Of a DNA stretch of 10,996 bases, positions 5,570 to 10,996 are shown in pieces. The DNA is from ZCTH02-B3 sp036563895 (GTDB taxonomy: Bacteria > Bacillota > Bacilli > Paenibacillales > Paenibacillaceae). How positions within the stretch are numbered: position 1 is the first letter of the stretch; each line of letters begins with the position of its first letter. The notes under the pieces were generated by a model, which was not told where the DNA came from, did no database searches, and was given only the letters and a program-made list of their open reading frames with translations. The position numbers and the translations under genes were made by a program. The stretch spans positions 1 through 10,996 of the forward strand of contig DATCLN010000044.1 of NCBI GenBank assembly GCA_036563895.1, given 5' to 3'.

Positions 5570-7202
5570 CGAACCGGAGATCCGCATGGGCATCCGGCTG
5601 AAAGTGGGCTGGCGCCAGCTCGGGCTGGAAGTTGCGGCGGAAGCGTCCAACGGCGAAGAAGCGCTGAGGGTGCTGGAAAACGGCGGCATCGACATCGTCA
5701 TCACCGACATGAACATGCCCGTGGCGGACGGCGTCGCCTTTCTCGCCGAATGCCGCCGGCGTTTCCCGCACGTCCGCCTGATCGTGCTGACCGGCTACGA
5801 AGATTTCGCCTACGCCCATGCCGCGATTCGCAGCCAGGCGAAGGATTATCTGCTCAAGCCCGTCTCCGGGGAGGAGCTGGAAGCGTCGCTGCGCACGGTG
5901 GCCGCCGAGCTGCGGGAGGAACGCCGCGCCAGGGATGAGCGGGCACGCATGGAGTGGCGGCTGTCCGCCTACTACCGGCAAATGAGGGAGGATTTCCTGA
6001 TCCGGCTCGTGCTCGAACCCGTCTGGGACGAGCAGGCGATCCGGGAAAGGCTGGAGACGTTCGAGCTGGACCGTTGGGACGCGCGGCGGGTCCGCTTCGT
6101 GGCGGCGGGGCTGAAGGAAACGGGTACGTCGGCGGAACGGGATCCCGCCCCGTCGGGCCCGGCCTCCCATCCTGTTCGCCGGGCGGAGCAGTTCCGCCTG
6201 CCCTTCGAGCTGATCTGCCGGGAAATCGCCGAAACGTTGCCCGAGCGTCCGCCGTCGTTTCCCGACGGGCGCGACCTGGGCCTGTTTCTGTTCATGATGC
6301 CCGACGACTCCTCCGCCATCGACGGCCTGACGAAGGCGCTCGGCGAAGCCGCGCGGCGCTACCTGCGGATGGAAGCGGCCTTCGGCGTCGGCGAGCCGGT
6401 GTCCGGTTTCGCCGCCTGGAAGGAAGGGTACCTGTCCGCCCTGCTTGTCTGGCATGGGCTGGCCGGAAGCGAAACATCGCGGGCCGAACCTTACCGGACG
6501 GACATGGAAACCCGTCCCGCTCCAAAGGAAACCGGCGGCGTTTCCGACGCCGCCGGGCTTGAGCAGACGGTGCTGCGCCTGCTGGACCAGGGCTATCTCG
6601 ACGCCCTCGAACGGACGCTGCTGGCGGAGCTGGAGGCGGCCCGGTCCGTGTCCCGCGGGCGTTTCGTCCGGACGCTGTTCCAGCTGCGGCTGCTGGCCGA
6701 CGCGGTGGCGCGCACCTTCCGGATTCCCCCCGAACCGGAGGATCCCCTGTGGCTGCGGCCGGAACTCGCGCTCCGCTTCAACACCGCGGAAGAAGCGGCG
6801 CGGGATCTCATGCGCACGTTCTGCCGCATCCGGCAGGCCGTCCGGGAGCGCGACGAGGACTCCGACCGGTTCCGCATCGAGGCGGTGCAGCGGTTCATCC
6901 GGGAAAATTACATGTACGACCTGGACCTGAAAACGCTGGCCCGGCGGTTCCACTACCATCCGACCTATTTTTCCGAACTGTTCAAGGCCAAGGTCGGCAA
7001 ATCGTTCATCCGCTATCTGACCGAAGTGCGCATGGAACAGGCCGTCCGGCTCCTGAAGGAGACTTCCCTCAGCCTGTGGGACATCGCGGAGCTGTGCGGG
7101 TTTTCCGGGCCCGGCTACTTCAGCTCCCGCTTCAAGCGCATGTACGGCGTAAGTCCCAGCGAATTCCGGCAGGGAAGGTCCGAAAAATTCGACGGGGAAT
7201 AA
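5544..7202 (+). CDS. Response regulator, YesN type (REC plus AraC-type HTH)
   Basis: This 552-aa cytoplasmic transcription regulator is phosphorylated by the preceding kinase. The receiver domain (about 1-120) has the acidic pocket VDDE (D8, D9), phosphoacceptor D55 in ITDMNMP, T83 and K105 (LLKP). A long middle region (about 120-440) is typical of YesN regulators and holds no confident motif. The C-terminal AraC/XylS domain (about 443-545) has both helix-turn-helix units: LKTLARRFHYHPTYFSELFK and LWDIAELCGFSGPGYFSSRF, ending GVSPSEFR. The start is the ATG at 5544, with AAGGAGG 11 nt upstream and the receiver strand LRVMIVDDE right after it. The open frame before it is the out-of-phase end of the kinase gene. 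The gene is followed after 80 nt by the transporter genes, its likely targets. There is no terminator in between. Confidence 0.93.
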   Translation: MLRVMIVDDEPEIRMGIRLKVGWRQLGLEVAAEASNGEEALRVLENGGIDIVITDMNMPVADGVAFLAECRRRFPHVRLIVLTGYEDFAYAHAAIRSQAKDYLLKPVSGEELEASLRTVAAELREERRARDERARMEWRLSAYYRQMREDFLIRLVLEPVWDEQAIRERLETFELDRWDARRVRFVAAGLKETGTSAERDPAPSGPASHPVRRAEQFRLPFELICREIAETLPERPPSFPDGRDLGLFLFMMPDDSSAIDGLTKALGEAARRYLRMEAAFGVGEPVSGFAAWKEGYLSALLVWHGLAGSETSRAEPYRTDMETRPAPKETGGVSDAAGLEQTVLRLLDQGYLDALERTLLAELEAARSVSRGRFVRTLFQLRLLADAVARTFRIPPEPEDPLWLRPELALRFNTAEEAARDLMRTFCRIRQAVRERDEDSDRFRIEAVQRFIRENYMYDLDLKTLARRFHYHPTYFSELFKAKVGKSFIRYLTEVRMEQAVRLLKETSLSLWDIAELCGFSGPGYFSSRFKRMYGVSPSEFRQGRSEKFDGE

Positions 7203-7282
7203 CCGAAAAAATCACATTCCTTCCTTTTTCTTGACCCGGTACGCTGGGAGGGGGACCCGAATCGGAAGGAAAGGGGACGTCC
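7203..7282 (+). promoter_or_regulatory. Intergenic start region of the sugar transporter operon
   Basis: A -35-like TTGACC (7231-7236) has no recognisable -10 at 16-18 bp. GACCCG occurs twice, at 7233-7238 and 7254-7259, exactly 21 bp apart. That is two helical turns, the usual spacing of AraC-family half-sites. A strong AAGGAAAGGGG (7266-7276) precedes the ATG at 7283. This would fit a regulator-dependent promoter, but the repeat is only 6 bp, so it may be chance. Confidence 0.3.
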
Positions 7283-8188
7283 ATGCGCAGGCAGAACAAC
7301 CGCGTCGCCTATCTGTTCATGGCGCCCTGGCTGATCGGCTTTTTCGGGCTGACGCTGGGGCCGATGCTGGCTTCGCTTTATTTGGCCACGACCCGTTATA
7401 CCCTGCTGACCCCTCCGGTGTGGACCGGGCTGGACAATTTCCGGGAAATGTTCCGGGAGGACGAGCTGTTTGCCCACTCCCTCGGACTGACCTTCACCTA
7501 TGTGTTCCTGTCCGTGCCCCTGCGCCTCGCCTTTGCGCTGGCGGTAGCCATGGCGCTCAACAGGGGCCTTCGCGGGCTTGGCTTCTACCGGACGGTGTAT
7601 TACATCCCCTCGCTGCTGGGCGGAAGCGTGGCGATCGCCGTCGTCTGGCGGAAGGTGTTCGACGGGGAAGGCCTGTTCAACCAATTTTTGGCGCTTCTCG
7701 GCATCGAGGGGAAGGCGTGGGTGTCCCACCCCGACTACATTCTCTATGCCATCGTCGCGCTGGCCGTCTGGCAGTTCGGTTCGGCCATGATCATTTTCCT
7801 CGCCGGGCTCAAGCAGATCCCGCAGGAGCTGTACGAGGCCGCGGAGGTGGACGGAGCCGGGCCGGTGCGCCGCTTCTTCCGCATCACGCTGCCGCTGCTT
7901 TCGCCGGTCATTTTTTTCAACCTGGTGATGGGCATCATCAACTCGTTCCAGGTGTTCACGCCGGCGTACGTGCTCGGCGACACCCGCGGCGGGCCGATCA
8001 ACTCCACGCTGTTTTACACGCTGTATCTGTATCTCAAGGGCTTCTCGTTCTTCGACATGGGCTACGCTTCCGCGATGGCGTGGATCATGCTGCTGATCAT
8101 CGCGGCGTTCACCGCCGCGGTGTTCGCCACGCAGAAGTACTGGGTGTTCTACTACGGGGATGAATCCGGCGGAAGGGGGAGAGCGTGA
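7283..8188 (+). CDS. Sugar ABC transporter permease, CUT1 family, MalF/UgpA type
   Basis: This 301-aa integral membrane subunit is one half of a carbohydrate import channel. It has six predicted hydrophobic segments. The cytoplasmic EAA loop at about 184-206 reads YEAAEVDGAGPVRRFFRITL; this is where the ATPase docks. The N-terminal NRVAYLFMAPWLIGFF and the periplasmic loop LTPPVWTGLDNFREMF are typical of the UgpA/MalF/LplB-like partner. The ATG at 7283 has a strong ribosome site 7 nt upstream. The stop codon overlaps the start of the next permease by one base (TGATG), indicating translational coupling. Substrate cannot be told from the permease alone. Confidence 0.93.
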   Translation: MRRQNNRVAYLFMAPWLIGFFGLTLGPMLASLYLATTRYTLLTPPVWTGLDNFREMFREDELFAHSLGLTFTYVFLSVPLRLAFALAVAMALNRGLRGLGFYRTVYYIPSLLGGSVAIAVVWRKVFDGEGLFNQFLALLGIEGKAWVSHPDYILYAIVALAVWQFGSAMIIFLAGLKQIPQELYEAAEVDGAGPVRRFFRITLPLLSPVIFFNLVMGIINSFQVFTPAYVLGDTRGGPINSTLFYTLYLYLKGFSFFDMGYASAMAWIMLLIIAAFTAAVFATQKYWVFYYGDESGGRGRA

Positions 8189-9030
8189 TGGCGAGGCGGG
8201 AATCGTGGACGCGGCTGGTCCGGCATGCGATCATCATGGGATTCGGCTTCTTCATGCTCTATCCCGTGCTGTGGCTGGTAAGCAGCTCCTTCAAGCCGGA
8301 CAGCCTCATTTTCACCGATCCCGGCCTGTGGCCGAAGGAAGTGACTTTCGACCACTACATCAAGGGCTGGAAAGGGCTGCTCGGCGTGTCCTTCGGGCGG
8401 TTTTTCCTCAATTCCGGCATCATTTCGGTGCTTTCCGTGATCGGCAACCTGATCACCTGCTCGCTGACCGCCTACGCCTTTGCCCGGCTCGAGTTCCGGT
8501 TCAAGAAGCTGTGGTTCGCGCTCATGCTCGTCATGATCATGCTGCCGTATCACGTGACGCTCATCCCGCAGTACATCCTGTATCACCGGCTCGACTGGGT
8601 CAACACGTTCCTGCCCCTCATCATTCCGAAATGGCTGGCGCACGATTCGTTTTTCATCCTGCTCATGGTCCAGTTCATCCGCGGCATTCCCCGGGAGCTG
8701 GACGAAAGCGCGATGATCGACGGCGGCGGGCCGGCGGGCATCTACCTGCGGGTCATCCTGCCGCTGCTCACCCCGGCGATGATCACGACGGCGATCTTTA
8801 CCTTCATCTGGTCGTGGGACGACTTTTTCAGCCAGATGATCTATCTGAACGACGTCCGGCTGTTCACCGTCCAGCTCGGCGTGCGCTCCATGCTCGACCC
8901 CTCCGGGGACGCGTCCTGGGGTCCGCTGCTGGCGATGTCGGCCCTGTCCCTTGTGCCGGTCACGGTGGTGTTCTTCATGTTCCAGCGCTTCTTCCTCGAA
9001 GGCATTGTCACCAGCGGGCTGAAGGGCTGA
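8188..9030 (+). CDS. Sugar ABC transporter permease, CUT1 family, MalG/UgpE type
   Basis: This 280-aa partner permease forms the channel heterodimer with the previous gene product. Six hydrophobic segments are present. The EAA loop at about 171-193 reads LDESAMIDGGGPAGIYLRVI. The C-terminal GIVTSGLKG is characteristic of the MalG-like subunit. The periplasmic segment FNSGIISVLS-like (here FFLNSGIISVLSVIGN) and the run AYAFARLEF are family landmarks. I chose the ATG at 8188, overlapping the upstream TGA. A GTG at 8185 would add one residue; GGAAGGGGGAGA (8171-8182) serves either. No ABC ATPase gene follows, as in many Firmicute CUT1 clusters where one MsmX/UgpC-type ATPase energises several importers. 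Confidence 0.93.
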   Translation: MARRESWTRLVRHAIIMGFGFFMLYPVLWLVSSSFKPDSLIFTDPGLWPKEVTFDHYIKGWKGLLGVSFGRFFLNSGIISVLSVIGNLITCSLTAYAFARLEFRFKKLWFALMLVMIMLPYHVTLIPQYILYHRLDWVNTFLPLIIPKWLAHDSFFILLMVQFIRGIPRELDESAMIDGGGPAGIYLRVILPLLTPAMITTAIFTFIWSWDDFFSQMIYLNDVRLFTVQLGVRSMLDPSGDASWGPLLAMSALSLVPVTVVFFMFQRFFLEGIVTSGLKG

Positions 9031-9159
9031 TCGGGGCCATGTCTTTGAAACCGTACCCGAAAAAATCGACAGAAGGTTTCCGAATAAATTGCATTCAGAT
9101 GCCATGAAAGCACTTTTATGATGAAAATGAAAAAACATTCCCGAAAAGGGGGAAAATGC
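9031..9159 (+). other. Spacer between the second permease and the binding protein gene
   Basis: This 129-nt gap holds no terminator. GAAACC (9047-9052) and GGTTTC (9075-9080) could form a 6-bp stem with a 22-nt loop. A -10-like TATGAT (9117-9122) lacks a good -35. The ribosome site of the next gene can pair weakly with TTCCC (9138-9142). The gap may allow separate, higher expression of the binding protein; that is inference. Confidence 0.3.
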
Positions 9160-10524
9160 ATGCGAAAATTATGGTTGGCCATTCTCTCCGCCGCATTGGT
9201 CGTGGCGCTGGCCGCCTGCGGCGGAGGATCCTCCGGCGGTTCGTCGACGGACAGCCCGTCACCGTCGCCGTCCGCCCAGATGCCGCCGTCGGGCTCTTCG
9301 CCGTCGCCGTCCGCCTCTCAGGAACCGGTGGAGCTTCGCATCATGTGGTGGGGCGACCAGACCCGCGCGGATCTTACGAACCAGGCTTTGCGGAAGTTTG
9401 AGGAGAAGTATCCGCACATCAAGGTGATCGGCGAGTTCGCCCCGAGCTCCAGCTATTTCGACAAGCTGAACACGCTGCTGGCCTCCGGCACGGCGCCCGA
9501 CGTGTTCTTCCTCGGCGGCAATTACATCGACTACGCCGACAAGGGCGTGCTTCTCGATCTGAACCAGTTCGTCGGCAAGGAACTGGACCTGTCCGACATG
9601 GACCAGGGGCTGATCGATTACGGCACCTACAAGGGAGCGCTGTACAACCTCTCGGCGGGCGCCAACTCGCGGGGCATGCTCGTGAACGCCACCATGTTCA
9701 AGAAAGCCGGCATGCCGGTGCCCACCGACGATTGGACCTGGGATGACTTCGCGCGGATCAGCGTCGAGCTCTCCCAAAAGCTGGGCAAAGGGTACTACGG
9801 CACCTACCAGTTCGGCGTTGAGGGGATGAAGGGCGTATTTCTGGCGACGCGGGGGAAAGTGTTCTACGACACGGAAAAGAGCGCCATCGGCTTTGAACTG
9901 CAAGATGTGATCGACTGGTTCACGTTCTGGGAAAACCTGTACAAGCAGGGCGGCGCCGTCGCGCCCGAGCTGCAGGTGGCCAATCCGCCGGACGATCCGA
10001 ACAAGTCGCTGGTCAGCGCCGGCAAGGTGGCGATGAACCTGATCCCGTCCAACCAGCTGGCCGCGCACCAGAACCTGACGCAGGACGAGCTGACCCTCGT
10101 ATTGCCGCCGAAGGGTCCGAACGGCCACGGCGTCATTCTCGAATCGAGCCAGGGCCTGTCCGTGTACGCCAACACGAAACATCCGAAGGAAGCCGCGATG
10201 CTCCTCAACTTCTGGATCAACGATCCCGACGCGGCGCTCATCCTCGGCAACAACCGCGGCGTTCCCGGCACCTCCAAGCAACGCGCCCTGCTCAAGCAGA
10301 ACGCCTCGCCCGTCGACCAGATCGTCTATGACTATCTGGACCGCGTGTCCGAGTCGAGCAAGGACAACCCGGTCAAGCTCAGCTTCAACCCGCCCGGCTA
10401 CACCGAGTGGAACAAGGAGCTGGAAACGAAGCTGCAGGAAATCGCCTTCGGACGCAAGAGCGGCAAACAGGCTGCGGAAGAATTCTACGACGCGCTGCTC
10501 AAGATCGTGGAAAAGAATCAGTAA
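9160..10524 (+). CDS. Extracellular sugar-binding lipoprotein, ABC solute-binding family 1
   Basis: This 454-aa lipoprotein captures the sugar outside the cell and delivers it to the two upstream permeases. It has a type II signal peptide with lipobox LAAC and Cys20 as the lipid anchor. A flexible Ser/Pro/Gly linker follows (about 21-60), with the unit SPSPSA twice, encoded by an exact 15-bp repeat at 9262 and 9301. The family 1 SBP fold follows: VELRIMWWGDQTRADLTNQA, FEEKYPHIKV, LLASGTAPDVFFLGG, DDWTWDDFARI, and the later LSVYANTKHPKEAAMLLNFW and GNNRGVPGT. The start is the ATG at 9160, with AAAAGGGGGA 7 nt upstream. An in-frame ATG at 9118 would add 14 residues ahead of the signal peptide and has no ribosome site. 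It is the last gene of the kinase-regulator-transporter cluster, closed by a strong terminator. Substrate is unknown; an oligosaccharide is likely for this family. Confidence 0.93.
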   Translation: MRKLWLAILSAALVVALAACGGGSSGGSSTDSPSPSPSAQMPPSGSSPSPSASQEPVELRIMWWGDQTRADLTNQALRKFEEKYPHIKVIGEFAPSSSYFDKLNTLLASGTAPDVFFLGGNYIDYADKGVLLDLNQFVGKELDLSDMDQGLIDYGTYKGALYNLSAGANSRGMLVNATMFKKAGMPVPTDDWTWDDFARISVELSQKLGKGYYGTYQFGVEGMKGVFLATRGKVFYDTEKSAIGFELQDVIDWFTFWENLYKQGGAVAPELQVANPPDDPNKSLVSAGKVAMNLIPSNQLAAHQNLTQDELTLVLPPKGPNGHGVILESSQGLSVYANTKHPKEAAMLLNFWINDPDAALILGNNRGVPGTSKQRALLKQNASPVDQIVYDYLDRVSESSKDNPVKLSFNPPGYTEWNKELETKLQEIAFGRKSGKQAAEEFYDALLKIVEKNQ

Positions 10525-10564
10525 GACATGCCGCCCGTCCCTTTCGGACGTCAACCCATCAAAG

Positions 10565-10597
10565 GATTGCCGACACTCCTTGTCGGCAATCTTTTTT
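10565..10597 (+). terminator. Strong intrinsic terminator closing the transporter cluster
   Basis: A perfect 11-bp stem, GATTGCCGACA (10565-10575) with TGTCGGCAATC (10581-10591), has the 5-nt loop CTCCT. Six T residues follow at once (10592-10597). It starts 41 nt after the binding-protein stop. Confidence 0.95.
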
Positions 10598-10610
10598 ACG
10601 GCGGTCTGCG

Positions 10611-10808
10611 TAGTATCGCTCACGAGATGCCCCTCGCGGGCCAACGGAGTCAAAAAATCGACTACAATCACCCGCAAGGCGTCCCTCGCGATCAAATCAA
10701 ATGGAGTCGAAAAATTGACTATAATCGCTCGCGAGACGATCCTCGCGGGTCAACGGAGTCGAAAAATCGACTACAATCGCTCGCGAGGCGTCTCGCGCGC
10801 AACTGACC
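10611..10808. repeat. Tandem repeat of 52-57-bp units, each with two hairpins
   Basis: The units begin at 10611 (52 bp), 10663 (57 bp), 10720 (52 bp) and 10772 (partial). Each starts TA(C/T/G)(A/T)ATC(G/A)C, continues with CGCGAG...CCTCGCG, then (A/T)GGAGTC(G)AAAAAT(C/T)GAC. The first hairpin pairs CGCGAG with CTCGCG over a 4-7-nt loop; the second is AGTCGA-AAAA-TCGACT. The 57-bp unit has extra bases before GGAGTC. Units 1 and 2 are the most degenerate and units 3-4 most alike. The array begins 14 nt after the transporter terminator and no protein gene is supported in it. Confidence 0.8.
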
Positions 10809-10855
10809 GTTCTTCGAGCCGGCGCCCAAACAAGCAAAAACCGCCGGTCAATGCA

Positions 10856-10915
10856 ATGTGACCTTCATGAAAAATCATCAGAACCCCCGACATGAAACGA
10901 CATGTGACCGACATG
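10856..10915. repeat. Phased CGACATG direct repeats upstream of the edge promoter
   Basis: CGACATG occurs three times at 10888-10894, 10898-10904 and 10909-10915, with periods of 10 and 11 bp, one helical turn each. A wider motif, ATGTGACC-N2-CATG, occurs at 10856-10869 and 10902-10915. The last copy ends 30 bp before the -35 box of the promoter at 10946. This is the usual place for an activator such as a response regulator. Confidence 0.5.
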
Positions 10916-10945
10916 GAATCATAAAGATAGCAGTGAGAACTTTTG

Positions 10946-10974
10946 TTGACAAGTGTCTAAATTCCTGATATTAT
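10946..10974 (+). promoter_or_regulatory. Near-consensus sigma-A promoter reading out of the window
   Basis: TTGACA (10946-10951), a 17-bp spacer and TATTAT (10969-10974) match the consensus at 11 of 12 positions. Transcription would begin near 10981 and continue to the right; no start codon is visible before the window ends. The last 76 bases are strikingly AT-rich compared with the rest. Confidence 0.75.
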
Positions 10975-10996
10975 TTCAATATAGTTAGTTCTACAT

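Noticed and set aside
3308..5716. 802-codon open frame on the minus strand opposite the kinase
   Set aside because: It is antisense to a clear kinase gene, is His/Gln/Arg-rich without recognisable motifs, and reflects GC-rich third codon positions.
9259..10695. 478-codon open frame on the minus strand opposite the binding protein
   Set aside because: It mirrors a clear lipoprotein gene, crosses its terminator and part of the repeat array, and has no ribosome site or known motif.
10611..10808. CRISPR array
   Set aside because: Whole units of 52-57 bp are repeated, with no unique spacers between constant repeats, and no cas genes are present.
10328..10861. Open frame from inside the binding protein gene through the tandem repeat
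   Set aside because: It is out of frame with the real gene and its tail is simply the repeat units read through; there is no ribosome site.

Overview
The window reads as a chromosomal segment of a GC-rich (roughly 60 %) Gram-positive of the Paenibacillaceae type, for example a Thermobacillus/Cohnella/Paenibacillus relative. The pointers are strong AGGAGG-type ribosome binding sites, a YesM/YesN-type two-component pair next to a CUT1 sugar ABC transporter that has no ATPase gene of its own, and a small secreted WGxxGxxG-CTERM protein. The genus is an inference; no rRNA or other taxonomic marker is present.

Layout from left to right. (a) 1-791 is the 3' end of an IlvD/Edd-family dehydratase of the YjhG/YagF (D-xylonate dehydratase) type. 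(b) 792-1258 is a non-coding stretch with a foldable GC-rich element, a symmetric array of four 17-bp palindromes that together form a large imperfect inverted repeat, and an intrinsic terminator. (c) 1259-1606 encodes a 115-aa secreted WGxxGxxG-CTERM protein, closed by a strong terminator. (d) On the minus strand, mqnB and mqnD (3247 to 1709) encode two steps of the futalosine route to menaquinone. (e) 3248-3739 is a divergent intergenic region with a dispersed family of AT-rich repeats of about 25 bp and the mqnB promoter. (f) From 3740 to 10524, a histidine kinase, an AraC-type response regulator, two sugar permeases and a lipoprotein substrate-binding protein lie on one strand. They end at a textbook terminator (10565-10597). 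(g) 10598-10996 is non-coding: about 3.5 tandem 52-57-bp units that each contain two hairpins, then a markedly AT-rich stretch with three helically phased CGACATG repeats and a near-consensus sigma-A promoter that fires out of the window.

How the genes work together. The kinase/regulator pair most likely senses an extracellular saccharide, directly or through the binding protein, and activates the adjacent importer. The substrate cannot be read from sequence. The importer must borrow an MsmX/UgpC-like ATPase from elsewhere. No glycoside hydrolase is in view, although the promoter at the right edge may start another gene of the regulon. The menaquinone genes and the dehydratase look like unrelated neighbours.

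The protein-coding genes are all of known families. The unexplained signals are in the three intergenic regions: the four-palindrome symmetric array, the mixed-orientation AT-rich repeat cluster, and the double-hairpin tandem repeat. No complete undescribed protein system is visible.
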